From: Leuconostoc kimchii IMSNU 11154
Lineage (GTDB): Bacteria > Bacillota > Bacilli > Lactobacillales > Lactobacillaceae
Assembly (NCBI RefSeq): GCF_000092505.1
Contig: NC_014136.1
Location: forward strand, 992,001 to 1,056,000
Length of the DNA: 64,000 nucleotides
Direction: 5' to 3'
The translations under genes were made by a program, and so were the position numbers. Shown here piece by piece: positions 1 to 9,031 of the stretch (positions are counted from its first letter, which is position 1; each line of letters starts with the position of its first letter). Under the pieces are notes generated by a model. It was not told the DNA's origin. It was given only the letters and a program-made list of their open reading frames with translations, and made no database searches.

Positions 1-1
1 T

Positions 2-421
2 GTCAGGGCAGATGATATTAAAGTGCAGTCAGAAAATGATGATGCCATTCTGACGCGTGTTGCAGCAAAAAATGCTACCATTAATTTAGAAAATGGTGAG
101 GCCGAGTTACATCAATTGACAGTTGACAATTTGCAAGTTCAATTAGACAATGATGATTTAAGTTTGGTTTCTAGCGCTGTTAAAACAATCAAAACTGACC
201 TACAAAACGGAGATGCAGACATTGAGCATAGTCAAATCGTACATGGTGGGTACATCCGTAATGAGAATGGTGACATTTCAATAGAAACAACAAAGTTACC
301 CACATTTTCAGCACGAACGGAAATGGGCGACACCGACGTGGCACCTGGATTTGTTGGGCAACAGCGAGGTAAGGGCGATTTGATGATTCAAACTCAAAAT
401 GGTGACATTGAAATTGAATAG
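2..421 (+). CDS. DUF4097-type beta-repeat protein, 3' end only
   Basis: The reading frame is open from the left window edge, so this is the C-terminal part of a longer gene. The visible ~139 residues alternate short beta-strand-like units with repeated 'NGD/NDD/NGE' turns (for example ENGDISIET and QNGDIEIE at the end). That is the look of the DUF4097/LiaG-like beta-solenoid domain, which usually follows a signal peptide or membrane segment. The first GTG at 23 is internal and is not the true start. It ends 17 nt before the TVP38 gene and may be in the same transcript. In other Firmicutes such proteins occur in envelope-stress loci, but the function here is not established. Confidence 0.65.
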   Translation, partial: VRADDIKVQSENDDAILTRVAAKNATINLENGEAELHQLTVDNLQVQLDNDDLSLVSSAVKTIKTDLQNGDADIEHSQIVHGGYIRNENGDISIETTKLPTFSARTEMGDTDVAPGFVGQQRGKGDLMIQTQNGDIEIE

Positions 422-438
422 CTTAAAAGGGGATTAAA

Positions 439-1137
439 GTGAACCATATTACTCGTCGGGGCACGCATAAAATGAAACTTGGTAAACGAGTAAACCTTAA
501 GCGTCAACCATTAGATATGTACAAAGTCACATTACACACCAGAAGACGACAAATCATTCGTCGGTTGATACAGATTATCGGTGTTATTGGTTTAATCGGT
601 ACGCTTGTTATTGGTTTATATCTATGGCATGCTGGATTACTCACAGATCAAATGCTATTACGTCATATGATTGAACGTTTTGGCCTATTAGGGCCAATCG
701 TTTTTATAGGCGTTCAAATCATACAAGTCGTTTTGCCCATTATTCCTGGTGGTATTACGCTAGCCGTGGGGCCGTTATTATTTGGCCCATGGTTAGGTTT
801 CATTTATAATTATGTTGGGATTGTCATTGGCTCCTTATTATTATTTCAAATTGGTCGTACATTTGGCATCCCATTAGTGGAGACGCTTGTGCCACGCAAA
901 ATATATCGTAAATATATTGATAAGTTGAACGGTAAAAGATGGGTTAATTTATTTATAATTATGATGGTGCTGCCGATTGCACCAGATGATGCGTTAATAT
1001 TATTAACGAGTTTAACTAAAATGCCATTTAAACAATTTTGTTGGATTTTAGTTTTAAGTAAACCAATCGGGATTGCTTGTTATAGTTTTGTTTTGTTGTA
1101 TGGCTTTGATTGGCTGCTTAAAATATTTGGAATGTAG
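439..1137 (+). CDS. TVP38/TMEM64 (DedA superfamily) membrane protein
   Basis: 232-aa integral membrane protein. After a basic N-terminus there is one membrane segment (about residues 36-58), then a core with the SNARE-associated signature: a PIIPGG turn near residue 100, a glycine-rich re-entrant stretch (LAVGPLLFGPWLGF), and a late LPIAPDD motif, typical of the TVP38/TMEM64 branch. Relatives in the DedA branch move undecaprenyl phosphate or phospholipids across the membrane; the substrate of this branch is less certain. The GTG start at 439 is preferred because AAAAGGGG lies a few bases upstream; an in-frame ATG at 472 is the alternative. It sits 6 nt before a DUF368 gene, implying co-transcription and possibly related lipid-carrier work. 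Confidence 0.8.
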   Translation: MNHITRRGTHKMKLGKRVNLKRQPLDMYKVTLHTRRRQIIRRLIQIIGVIGLIGTLVIGLYLWHAGLLTDQMLLRHMIERFGLLGPIVFIGVQIIQVVLPIIPGGITLAVGPLLFGPWLGFIYNYVGIVIGSLLLFQIGRTFGIPLVETLVPRKIYRKYIDKLNGKRWVNLFIIMMVLPIAPDDALILLTSLTKMPFKQFCWILVLSKPIGIACYSFVLLYGFDWLLKIFGM

Positions 1138-1143
1138 GTCATT

Positions 1144-1980
1144 ATGAAAAAAGATCGTATTAAAAATTGGTTAACGCGTTTTATCAAAGGTGTTTTCATT
1201 GCTTTAGGGTTTATTTTACCAGGTGTTTCGGGTGGCGTTTTGGCTGCTATTTTGGGATTATATGAACGCATGTTAAACTTTATGGCGCATGTCCGTCAAA
1301 ATTTTAAACGTGATTTCTGGTATTTTGTGCCGGTAGCATTAGGTGGTATTGCTGGAATCATTTTATTGAGTAACCCATTAGCCTATTTGCTAACCACTTA
1401 TAAGGCAATTGTGCTATGGGGGTTTGCTGGTGCCATTGTCGGGACGTTGCCATCCTTATTTAGAGAAAGTGCTAAAGAAGGACGTCATCGTTCTGATTGG
1501 TATGTTTTTGCGATAACAGCTATCGTTGGCGGTTTGTTCTTATACTATATGACAGCTATTTTTGGTCATATACCAGTTAATTTCTTCTCGTGGATTTTAG
1601 CAGGCGGTTTAATTGCCTTGGGCGTGATTATACCAGGGTTAAGTCCATCTAATTTACTGTTATATTTGGGATTGTTTGACCCAATGATTGAGGGATTTAA
1701 AAAGGCAGATCTTGGTGTGTTTATTCCTATGGGCATTGGTGGTTTATTGACATTGCTTCTTTTTTCAAAAATCATGCATTATTTATTGCAGAATTTCCAT
1801 GCCAAAGTCTATCATTTTATTTTAGGCATCGTTGTTGTATCAACACTTTTGATTGTTGTGCCACCTGTGGCTGACTATTCTGGATTTACAGCCATGAGTG
1901 TGGTAATCAGTGCTGTATTATTTGCGTTAGGTGTATGGCTCGGCTACTGGATGAGTCATCTTGAACAAAAATATAAATAA
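1144..1980 (+). CDS. DUF368 family membrane protein (PopT-type undecaprenyl-phosphate translocase)
   Basis: 278 aa with about eight hydrophobic segments. Two related PGVSGG / PGLSPSN segments (about residues 27-32 and 163-170) mark the inverted-repeat architecture of DUF368. Members of this family (PopT) have been implicated in recycling undecaprenyl phosphate from the outer to the inner leaflet for cell-wall and teichoic-acid synthesis; that role is inferred here from family membership. It follows the TVP38 gene directly and ends at a strong hairpin terminator. Two membrane families connected with lipid-carrier flipping standing side by side is notable. Confidence 0.85.
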   Translation: MKKDRIKNWLTRFIKGVFIALGFILPGVSGGVLAAILGLYERMLNFMAHVRQNFKRDFWYFVPVALGGIAGIILLSNPLAYLLTTYKAIVLWGFAGAIVGTLPSLFRESAKEGRHRSDWYVFAITAIVGGLFLYYMTAIFGHIPVNFFSWILAGGLIALGVIIPGLSPSNLLLYLGLFDPMIEGFKKADLGVFIPMGIGGLLTLLLFSKIMHYLLQNFHAKVYHFILGIVVVSTLLIVVPPVADYSGFTAMSVVISAVLFALGVWLGYWMSHLEQKYK

Positions 1981-1986
1981 AATATC

Positions 1987-2026
1987 AAAAAGGCAGAATC
2001 ATCGTATCCTCGATTCTGCCTTTTTA
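1987..2026. terminator. Bidirectional rho-independent terminator
   Basis: A 14-bp perfect stem (1987-2000 with 2012-2025, AAAAAGGCAGAATC) and an 11-nt loop, with A-run and T-run flanks. It lies between the convergent DUF368 gene and M3 peptidase gene and can serve both. Confidence 0.9.
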
Positions 2027-2040
2027 TTATGATGTTGGAA

Positions 2041-3840
2041 TTAAATAAACTGTTCGGATAAGTCTAAGAATTCATTAATATCTGCTTGAATTAAATCAAC
2101 CCCTGCTTGCCAAAAATCAGGTTGTGTCAAATCAACATTAAGATGTTTTTTTGCGAGATTCTCTGAAGACATATTCGCCGTGTCACGTAATAGGGCAATG
2201 TACTTATCTTCAAAATCGGTCCCTGCCTTTTGTGCTTCAGCATAGATTCCAGCTGAGAAAAGGTATCCAAACGTGTATGGGAAATTGTAAAATGGAACAG
2301 AATCAATAAAGAAATGCAACTTAGAAGACCAAAAATGGGGATGACGAACATCTAAAATACCGTCAAACGCATCAATTTGTGCTTGATCCATCAACTCATT
2401 TAAGCGTTGGGGCGTCACAATACCAGTTTGTCTTTCTGTATAAAAAGCATCTTCAAACAAAAAACGAGCATGAATATTTAAAAACATAGCAATTGGATTG
2501 GTCATTTTAGCATCCAGTAAAACAAGTTTTTCAGCATCTGATTTGGCACCTTTAACATTAGCGTCGTTGACAATTAATTCAGCAAATGTCGAAGCAGTTT
2601 CTGCAACATTCATCGCATAGGCATCACGCCATAATGGTAGATCAGTCAACTGTGCTGAATGGAATGCATGACCTAATTCATGGGCAATTGTCGCAGCATC
2701 ATTAACGGACCCTGTATAAGTTAAGAAGATACGTGATTCGTGTAAATCTGGGACAGACTCCATGTAACCGCCGGGTTGTTTGCCAGGGCGATTTTCGGAT
2801 TCTATCCAGCGATTTTCAAATGCCATTTCTGCAAAATCAGCCATTTTTGGTGAAAATTTACCAAATTGTGCAATAATAAAAGCGGCGGCATCATCATACG
2901 AAACTTCTTTTGGTTGATAATCACCAATATGTGTCAAAGGTGCGACTTGATCTTGCCAGCCTATCGTTTTCAAACCAAGGAGTTGCTTTTTACGATCAAA
3001 ATAGGGTTTAAACATGGCTTTGTTGTCATCAACAACACGCCACATGGTGTCTAGCGTGGCTTGTGACATACGATTCATTTCAAGTGGCTGTTCCAGATGT
3101 GACTGACGACCATGTGCTTGTTGGTTTGTTAGACGAAAGCCCGCCAAATGATTCAGTGTGTCTGCGGCAAGATTCTCAGCCTGTTGCCACATCTTTTCGT
3201 AATTCGCCATGATATCAGCGCGGGTTTTGCTATCTGGTTCGCCATCAAGCATATTTAACGCTTGACCAGCAGAAATATGCCTTGTCTTGCCATCATTGGC
3301 ATCTGTATAAGTCATTGATAGTGAAGCAGATATGGTATCATAATGTTGCGACCAGGCTTGTTGACCATCTAAGTCAAATTTATTAATCAAAGTCTCTGTT
3401 TTGTCGTCTAGTAGACGTTTGGCATCTGTTCGTAATTCAGTTAAATAGAAAGCAATTGGTGACAGACGTGGTGATTGGCATATTGTGATAAATGTTTGTT
3501 CATCTAGGGCTAGAAGTTGTTTTTGAAATTGATTTAAGGGTGCTGAAAAATCAACAAATAGTTTCCCTAGTTTATCAAAGTGTGGGGTATAAATACTGTT
3601 ACCATAGTCTACTGATGACAAACCGTTGACAAAAATACTAATCGTCCCAAGGCCAGAACCAATTGTTTGTGCCAAATCGGCTAAATCAGCGATTTGGTCG
3701 GCGGAGGAAGCTGTTCCGTCAATTTGTTCATTAAATGCTTTAATTTGTTTTCCGACAAGTTCATATTTTTGTGCGAGTTGTGGGGAGTTAATACCACCAG
3801 GATAGATACTTTCTAAATCCCAAGTTTGTGAATAAGTCAT
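2041..3840 (-). CDS. M3 family oligoendopeptidase (PepF-like)
   Basis: 599-aa cytoplasmic zinc metallopeptidase. The HELGH zinc-binding motif is at residues 387-391 in the context TIAHELGHAFHS, with a downstream glutamate-containing ETASTFAE helix about 25 residues later, as in M3B peptidases that trim short peptides. Length matches the family (about 600 aa). The start at 3840 is preceded on the minus strand by AAAGAGGTGA about 12 nt away. A second, more canonical PepF begins at 62338; the two differ clearly in sequence, so this is a distinct paralogue of the pepF/M3 clade and not a recent duplication. Monocistronic, ending at the shared terminator. Confidence 0.9.
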   Translation of the reverse strand: MTYSQTWDLESIYPGGINSPQLAQKYELVGKQIKAFNEQIDGTASSADQIADLADLAQTIGSGLGTISIFVNGLSSVDYGNSIYTPHFDKLGKLFVDFSAPLNQFQKQLLALDEQTFITICQSPRLSPIAFYLTELRTDAKRLLDDKTETLINKFDLDGQQAWSQHYDTISASLSMTYTDANDGKTRHISAGQALNMLDGEPDSKTRADIMANYEKMWQQAENLAADTLNHLAGFRLTNQQAHGRQSHLEQPLEMNRMSQATLDTMWRVVDDNKAMFKPYFDRKKQLLGLKTIGWQDQVAPLTHIGDYQPKEVSYDDAAAFIIAQFGKFSPKMADFAEMAFENRWIESENRPGKQPGGYMESVPDLHESRIFLTYTGSVNDAATIAHELGHAFHSAQLTDLPLWRDAYAMNVAETASTFAELIVNDANVKGAKSDAEKLVLLDAKMTNPIAMFLNIHARFLFEDAFYTERQTGIVTPQRLNELMDQAQIDAFDGILDVRHPHFWSSKLHFFIDSVPFYNFPYTFGYLFSAGIYAEAQKAGTDFEDKYIALLRDTANMSSENLAKKHLNVDLTQPDFWQAGVDLIQADINEFLDLSEQFI

Positions 3841-4009
3841 GTTTGTTGGTCACCTCTTTTTAAGTTTCTTTTAGTATAACATTTTATATGATTGCATTAT
3901 GATAATTAAATCATGCAATTCTCATCATAAGATCTATTTAAATTATGGTTGTCTTATTGTCATGCAACCACAGGCAGTGTAAAATTAATAATTTAAGGGG
4001 TAAACGAAT

Positions 4010-4939
4010 ATGCACAACTTAGTCAAATGGTTAATTGGCCTTGTTTTTATCATAACACTAGTCTTATTTGTGGCAGGTATGTATTTCTTCCATGTCGCTC
4101 AGGTGCGTGATTCACAAGCTGATCAGCCAGACGCCTTGCGCTCAAAAGAAAATCCACTTTATCATTATGAACATACTTTTTTAGCACGTCCAAAGCAAAC
4201 GTGGCATGAAACATCTAAAGATGGTTTGAAATTAGTTGCTTGGTATGTTCCTGCCGAGAAAAAGACGAATAAAACAGCGGTTTTGGCACACGGTTGGCAT
4301 AATAATAAGACAACAATGGCTATTTATGGTGAACTATTTCATGAACTGGGTTATAATGTCTTGATTCCAGACAATCGATCGCATGGCGAATCACAGGGAA
4401 GAATAATCGGTTATGGTTGGCTTGATCGGCGCGATTATATCCAGTGGCTAAATCAAGTAGTTGCTAAAAACGGTCAAGATTCGGATATTATCATGTACGG
4501 GATGAGTATGGGAGCAGCTACAGTCTTGTCAACATCTGGCGAGTCTGATTTGCCTAAACAAGTTAAAGCTGTTATTTCTGATTCATCTTACACGAGTTTA
4601 TGGGACGAAACAAAACATGAAGCAGGCGACATGTATAATCTACCGTGGTTCCCACTTGTTCCGGTGGTATCGGGTATATCAAAAGTGCGTGCTGGCTATT
4701 TCTATGGTGAGGCTAGTCCGCTAAAACAAGTCGCAAAAAGCACGCGACCAACGCTATTTATACAAGGTGGCGCTGATACGTTTGTGCCTACTCGAATGGT
4801 CTATCCACTTTATCGTGCTTTACGCGCACCGAAAGCATTATGGATAGGTAAAGGGTCAAAGCACGTTCAAAGTTTCAATGACCATCCTGTTGCGTACAGG
4901 GAACAAATCCAAAAATTTTTGATGCAGTATGATCGCTGA
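4010..4939 (+). CDS. Membrane-anchored alpha/beta hydrolase
   Basis: 309 aa. One N-terminal membrane segment (about residues 7-29) is followed by an alpha/beta-hydrolase fold: HGWHNNKTT oxyanion region near residue 98, DNRSHGES, nucleophile elbow GMSMGA with Ser166, a late acid in GGADTFVPT and a candidate catalytic His in GSKHVQSF. It resembles the YqkD/BAAT-like extracytoplasmic hydrolases of Firmicutes; the substrate is unknown. AAGGGG sits about 9 nt before the ATG. It is a single-gene unit ending in a long hairpin terminator. Confidence 0.85.
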   Translation: MHNLVKWLIGLVFIITLVLFVAGMYFFHVAQVRDSQADQPDALRSKENPLYHYEHTFLARPKQTWHETSKDGLKLVAWYVPAEKKTNKTAVLAHGWHNNKTTMAIYGELFHELGYNVLIPDNRSHGESQGRIIGYGWLDRRDYIQWLNQVVAKNGQDSDIIMYGMSMGAATVLSTSGESDLPKQVKAVISDSSYTSLWDETKHEAGDMYNLPWFPLVPVVSGISKVRAGYFYGEASPLKQVAKSTRPTLFIQGGADTFVPTRMVYPLYRALRAPKALWIGKGSKHVQSFNDHPVAYREQIQKFLMQYDR

Positions 4940-4951
4940 TGAGTAGTTAAT

Positions 4952-4998
4952 AAAAACATTTTAAAGTAGTATCACGAAACTATTTTAAAGTGTTTTTT
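4952..4998 (+). terminator. Rho-independent terminator after the hydrolase gene
   Basis: An 18-bp stem (4952-4969 with 4980-4997, two G-U pairs), 10-nt loop and a T-run. AT-rich but long. Confidence 0.75.
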
Positions 4999-5028
4999 AG
5001 CACGGTCTTATCGGGTTGGTATTTTTCA

Positions 5029-5037
5029 TGATATAAT
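5029..5037 (+). promoter_or_regulatory. Extended -10 promoter for proBA
   Basis: TGATATAAT, an extended -10 (TG-n-TATAAT), lies 27 nt before the proB ATG. No good -35 hexamer is visible at 16-18 nt upstream. Nothing resembling a T-box or proline-responsive leader is present in the short 5' region. Confidence 0.6.
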
Positions 5038-5063
5038 AATGGATATTAAATGAGGAAAAATTT

Positions 5064-5879
5064 ATGCAATTAGCATCAGAAAAGATACAACAGGCTGATC
5101 ACTGGCAGCGCTTAGTGATTAAAGTTGGGACAAGCACAATCGTTGAAGCATCAGGTGAAATAAATTATCCCATTATCAATCGTTTGTCGCAAACATTAAC
5201 ACAGCTGAGAAAAGATGGGCATGAGGTGATTTTGGTCACATCTGGTGCCATTGGCGTTGCACTTCAACAAATGAAGATTGCAAAAAGGCCAACCGCTATT
5301 CCAGAGCAACAGGCGTTAGCAGCCATTGGTCAAAGTTACTTGATGGCGATTTATAATCAAAGTTTTGCATTTTATCAGCAACATGTTGGTCAAGTTTTAT
5401 TGACTTATGATGTCTTTAGTAACAAACAGATGCTATCAAATACGATTAATGCGATTGAATCAATGTTGGCTCAAAATGTTATTCCAATTATTAATGAAAA
5501 CGATGTCATTGCAGTGGATGAACTAGAACATCAACATTCGTTTGGCGATAACGATCGCTTAGCTGCCATTGTGACGCATGAAACAGGCGCTGAGGGGTTA
5601 ATTGTCTTAAGTGATATTAATGCTTTATATACTGCTAATCCGTATGTTGACCCTATGGCTGAGCCAATACCATTGGTTACGCGTATCACTGAAGAGTTAT
5701 TGGCAGGCGCTGTTGGTTCATCCCAATTAGGAACAGGTGGTATGGCAACAAAGCTTTATGCTGCTGATTATTTGATGTCAAAAAATCGAAAAATGGTGTT
5801 GATCAATGGCGATAATCCAGCAACTATTTTAGATATTGTGAATGGACAACAAGTTGGTACGTTATTTAAAGGAGAATGA
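5064..5879 (+). CDS. proB: Glutamate 5-kinase
   Basis: 271 aa. Catalyses ATP-dependent phosphorylation of L-glutamate, the first step of proline synthesis. The amino-acid kinase fold is clear: VIKVGTSTI near residue 20, TSGAIGVAL near 58, INENDVI near 148, FGDNDRLAA near 162, and GTGGMATK near 221. The C-terminal PUA domain of the longer enterobacterial enzyme is absent, which is the usual short form in lactic acid bacteria. GAGGAAAA precedes the ATG by about 8 nt. The stop is one base before proA, so the two are translationally linked. Confidence 0.95.
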   Translation: MQLASEKIQQADHWQRLVIKVGTSTIVEASGEINYPIINRLSQTLTQLRKDGHEVILVTSGAIGVALQQMKIAKRPTAIPEQQALAAIGQSYLMAIYNQSFAFYQQHVGQVLLTYDVFSNKQMLSNTINAIESMLAQNVIPIINENDVIAVDELEHQHSFGDNDRLAAIVTHETGAEGLIVLSDINALYTANPYVDPMAEPIPLVTRITEELLAGAVGSSQLGTGGMATKLYAADYLMSKNRKMVLINGDNPATILDIVNGQQVGTLFKGE

Positions 5880-5880
5880 T

Positions 5881-7128
5881 ATGGTCTTAACTGTAGAGGA
5901 AATTGGACAACGTGCCAAGAAGGCGACAAACCAAGTTGCGGCGCTAACCATTGAAAAACGAAATGCGTTATTATTGCAAATGGCGCAGGCAATCATAGAT
6001 CAACAAGATGCAATTATTGCGGCCAACAAAGAAGACTTGGCTGAATATGGTCATACATTGAGCGGTCCAATGCAGAAGCGGCTAACCTTGGATGCTGTGG
6101 CCATTCAGGATATTGCGCAATCGCTAAAAGCTGTTGCTACGTTACCTGACCCCTTAGCCGGTCCTTATGATCAGTGGCAAACACATGTTGAATTGAAAAT
6201 CATCAAAAAAATTGTACCACTTGGTGTCGTTGCCATGGTTTACGAGGCACGTCCTAATGTCACTGTTGATGCGGCAGCATTGACTTTGAAATCTGGTAAT
6301 GTTGTTATTCTACGTGGTGGAAAGGAAGCTATCCATAGTAACACTTTTCTAGCAGGCGTTTTGCGACAAGTGTTGACTGATAGCCAGTTAAATCCTGATA
6401 TTATTCAATTGATTACTGACACATCGCACGATTCAGTCAATGATTTACTACATATGAGGAAAATAGTTGATGTTCTTATTCCTCGTGGTTCAGCAAAGTT
6501 TATTGATTTTGTTGTGGCTAATGCAACCGTTCCGGTGATTGAAACTGGTGCGGGAAACACGCATATCTTTGTGGATGACTCAGCCGATCAAGATGAGGCC
6601 ATACGTATTATCCACAACGCAAAAACGCAAAAACCGTCTGTTTGTAATTCAGCTGAAAAACTATTGATTCATGAAAGTATTGTGGCAAAGTTTTTACCTA
6701 AAGTTGCTACTAAGCTGGTATCTTCTCACGTTGAATTAAGAGGAGACGATGCTAGTCGTCAGATCGACCAAAATATTTTACCAGCAACAGCGTTAGACTG
6801 GGATACAGAGTATAATGATCTCATCATGGGTATTAAAATTGTTGCAGATGCAGATGCCGCCATCGATTGGATTAATCAGCATACAACGCATCACTCCGAG
6901 ACAATCATTAGCGAGACGCCAGAACATGTCGTTAAATTTATGAATGCTGTTGATGCAGCTGTTGTTTATCAAAATGCCTCTAGTCGTTTCACAGATGGGT
7001 TTGAGTTTGGATTTGGTGCCGAGATTGGTATTTCAACCCAAAAATTACATGCGCGTGGGCCTATGGGATTACCTGCATTAACAACAATCAAATATGAAGT
7101 ATTTGGTGATGGGCAAATCCGTGTGTGA
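5881..7128 (+). CDS. proA: Glutamate-5-semialdehyde dehydrogenase (gamma-glutamyl phosphate reductase)
   Basis: 415 aa, the normal ProA length. It reduces gamma-glutamyl phosphate with NADPH to glutamate semialdehyde, the second step of proline synthesis. Seen: MVYEARPNVTVDAA, RGGKEA, and the catalytic cysteine in KPSVCNSAEK near residue 255. The start at 5881 is chosen because AAAGGAGA lies 6-10 nt upstream and the protein then begins like other ProA enzymes; an upstream in-frame ATG at 5842 would lie deep inside proB and is rejected. proBA form a two-gene operon. Confidence 0.95.
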   Translation: MVLTVEEIGQRAKKATNQVAALTIEKRNALLLQMAQAIIDQQDAIIAANKEDLAEYGHTLSGPMQKRLTLDAVAIQDIAQSLKAVATLPDPLAGPYDQWQTHVELKIIKKIVPLGVVAMVYEARPNVTVDAAALTLKSGNVVILRGGKEAIHSNTFLAGVLRQVLTDSQLNPDIIQLITDTSHDSVNDLLHMRKIVDVLIPRGSAKFIDFVVANATVPVIETGAGNTHIFVDDSADQDEAIRIIHNAKTQKPSVCNSAEKLLIHESIVAKFLPKVATKLVSSHVELRGDDASRQIDQNILPATALDWDTEYNDLIMGIKIVADADAAIDWINQHTTHHSETIISETPEHVVKFMNAVDAAVVYQNASSRFTDGFEFGFGAEIGISTQKLHARGPMGLPALTTIKYEVFGDGQIRV

Positions 7129-7201
7129 TAATGAATAACTATCGGTGCTTTGATTGTTAGATTATTGTTTTAACAGACGACAAATAATAGGAGAGTAACC
7201 C

Positions 7202-7858
7202 ATGAAAATTTATGCTGTTCGCCATGGACAAACCATATTTAATGTACTTGATAAGGTGCAGGGTTGGGCAGATACGCCATTAACCAAAAAAGGCGAACAA
7301 GATGGCGTTGCTGCAGGACAACGTTTAAAAAATGTCCATTTTGATGTCGCGCTAGCATCAGACACATCACGAGCAATCCATACGGCAGAATTTATCTTAG
7401 CTAAAAATAACCATCCAACACCGCAGTTGACATATACGCCGGATTGGCGTGAGTTCTTTTTTGGTAGTTTTGAAGGCGGTGATAATAAAGCCATGTGGGG
7501 CGCTACTGCAAAATCTTTGGGTATTGATACGGAACAACCTGATGAGTTGGCACGCCATGTAGACATGACAAAAATTATGAACGCAATTCATGAAGTAGAT
7601 TCAAAACATCTTGGTGAAGATGCCGCTGCTTTTTGGCAAAGAATGGATCAGTCATTGGCTAAATTACAGCAAACGTATCATGATGAGGATACAGTTTTAC
7701 TTGTGACACATGGTCAATTAATTTGGAATTTAGCACAAAACTATGGGCATTTAGAAACAGCTGATCGACCAAAAAATGGTGCAGTAGCCGTATTTAACCT
7801 TGATAAAAATGGCCATTTTAGTGTTGATAACTTTAATGATGTGACAACCATTTTCTAA
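7202..7858 (+). CDS. Histidine phosphatase family protein (phosphoglycerate-mutase-like)
   Basis: 218 aa. The RHG catalytic motif is at the N-terminus (AVRHGQT, His8), with SDTSRAIHTAEF, a catalytic acid region (DWREFFFGSFEG) and the second histidine in VTHGQL near residue 179. This is the broad-specificity phosphatase branch (PhoE/GpmB-like); the substrate cannot be told from sequence. AGGAGA lies about 8 nt before the ATG. It follows proA by 73 nt and ends at a strong terminator. Confidence 0.88.
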   Translation: MKIYAVRHGQTIFNVLDKVQGWADTPLTKKGEQDGVAAGQRLKNVHFDVALASDTSRAIHTAEFILAKNNHPTPQLTYTPDWREFFFGSFEGGDNKAMWGATAKSLGIDTEQPDELARHVDMTKIMNAIHEVDSKHLGEDAAAFWQRMDQSLAKLQQTYHDEDTVLLVTHGQLIWNLAQNYGHLETADRPKNGAVAVFNLDKNGHFSVDNFNDVTTIF

Positions 7859-7882
7859 AGTAACAACGATGTCCGCTAGAAT

Positions 7883-7919
7883 ATAAAAGGAAGCTAAATC
7901 ATATTTAGCTTCCTTTTAT
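7883..7919. terminator. Bidirectional terminator
   Basis: A 17-bp perfect stem (ATAAAAGGAAGCTAAAT and its complement) with a 3-nt loop, between the convergent phosphatase and nucleoside hydrolase genes. Confidence 0.92.
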
Positions 7920-7920
7920 A

Positions 7921-8880
7921 TTAATTGCTCAAAACAGAGAGCATCAATGTTTGAAAATCAGTAACAAAACGGTCAGTATCAACTAGTATAGCTGCTTTTG
8001 AACTTGTTGGTTCGAGCAGTTTGTCCTTATCACCAATTGTTCGGCCATAATCACCACTTTTTTTATCATATGTTACACGCATAGATAAGGGTAATGTCGT
8101 GACATATGTTGGATCAATGCCAACAGCTACAGCTAATGGGTCGTGTAAAGCAGCACCCTTTTTATCAATACCCAGGTTAGCGTAGGCATCAATATAAAAA
8201 TCCATTAATTCAGCAAATTTATTAGCAGCTTTTGTACCTAAATCACGCCAAGCAGTCGTTTCTTGTTTAGTGAGTAGTGTTCTCAAAGTCACATCTAAAC
8301 CAACCATTGTGAGGTTCTTTTGATGTGTAAAAACATAATCAGCATCTTCAGGGTCTTGATGAATATTAGCTTCAGTAAACGGTGTCACATTGCCTGGTAC
8401 TGTTAATGCGCCGCCCATCAAAGTAGTGTTTCCGATGAGTGTTGCGACTGCGGGATCCTTTTTAATAGCAGTTGCTAAGTTTGTGAGCGGACCAGTAGGA
8501 ATAAAAATTAAATCGTCTGAGAATTGGTGTGCAGATGTAATTAAGAAATCAACGCCACTTTGTGTTTCAACATGACGTGGGGATGTTTCCAAAACAACGT
8601 CGCCAATACCGTTTTTACCATGGATCAGCTGTGAAATGGGCATCACATCAAAATGATCAGTTGTTGACGAGTGACTTTCACCAATAAAGGCGGGGACATC
8701 ATCGGCACCAAGTAAATGCAATAGGTTTAATGAGTTTTGTGCAGCTGTCTCAATTAAGGTATTACCGTAACTTGAAATAATACCAATAAGATCAACATTG
8801 GGATCTGCCACTGCATAAGCCAATGCTAGGGCATCATCAATGCCGGTGTCGAGATCAAGGATCATTTTTTTCTGAGCCAT
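7921..8880 (-). CDS. Nucleoside hydrolase (inosine/uridine-preferring family)
   Basis: 319 aa. The N-terminal DLDTGIDDALAL carries the Asp cluster that binds calcium and ribose in this family; further family features are FIPTGPLTNLA near residue 127 and the HDPLAVAVGID region near residue 245. It hydrolyses the N-glycosidic bond of ribonucleosides for base salvage; which nucleoside is not resolvable here. The ATG is followed closely by the conserved DxDTxxDD motif, so the start is secure, though the SD is weak. Transcribed alone, convergent with the phosphatase gene. Confidence 0.9.
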   Translation of the reverse strand: MAQKKMILDLDTGIDDALALAYAVADPNVDLIGIISSYGNTLIETAAQNSLNLLHLLGADDVPAFIGESHSSTTDHFDVMPISQLIHGKNGIGDVVLETSPRHVETQSGVDFLITSAHQFSDDLIFIPTGPLTNLATAIKKDPAVATLIGNTTLMGGALTVPGNVTPFTEANIHQDPEDADYVFTHQKNLTMVGLDVTLRTLLTKQETTAWRDLGTKAANKFAELMDFYIDAYANLGIDKKGAALHDPLAVAVGIDPTYVTTLPLSMRVTYDKKSGDYGRTIGDKDKLLEPTSSKAAILVDTDRFVTDFQTLMLSVLSN

Positions 8881-8980
8881 ATTTTTTTTGTGTTTAGGTA
8901 ACTACCTGTCAACACTTTTCCTCCGTTTAATTAATAAGTCTATTATACCGATTACAGCAAAAAAATGTATCAAAAGCGCG

Positions 8981-8989
8981 TGATATAAT
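8981..8989 (+). promoter_or_regulatory. Extended -10 promoter for ferredoxin-NADP reductase
   Basis: TGATATAAT, an extended -10, about 43 nt before the preferred start at 9032. No strong -35 is seen. Confidence 0.55.
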
Positions 8990-9031
8990 GGTAAGGTAAA
9001 ACATTGTAGTTGAAAGGATATGTGTCCTCTT

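Noticed and set aside
7210..7566. 118-codon frame opposite the phosphatase gene
   Set aside because: Antisense shadow of a well-conserved gene, no SD or recognisable domain.
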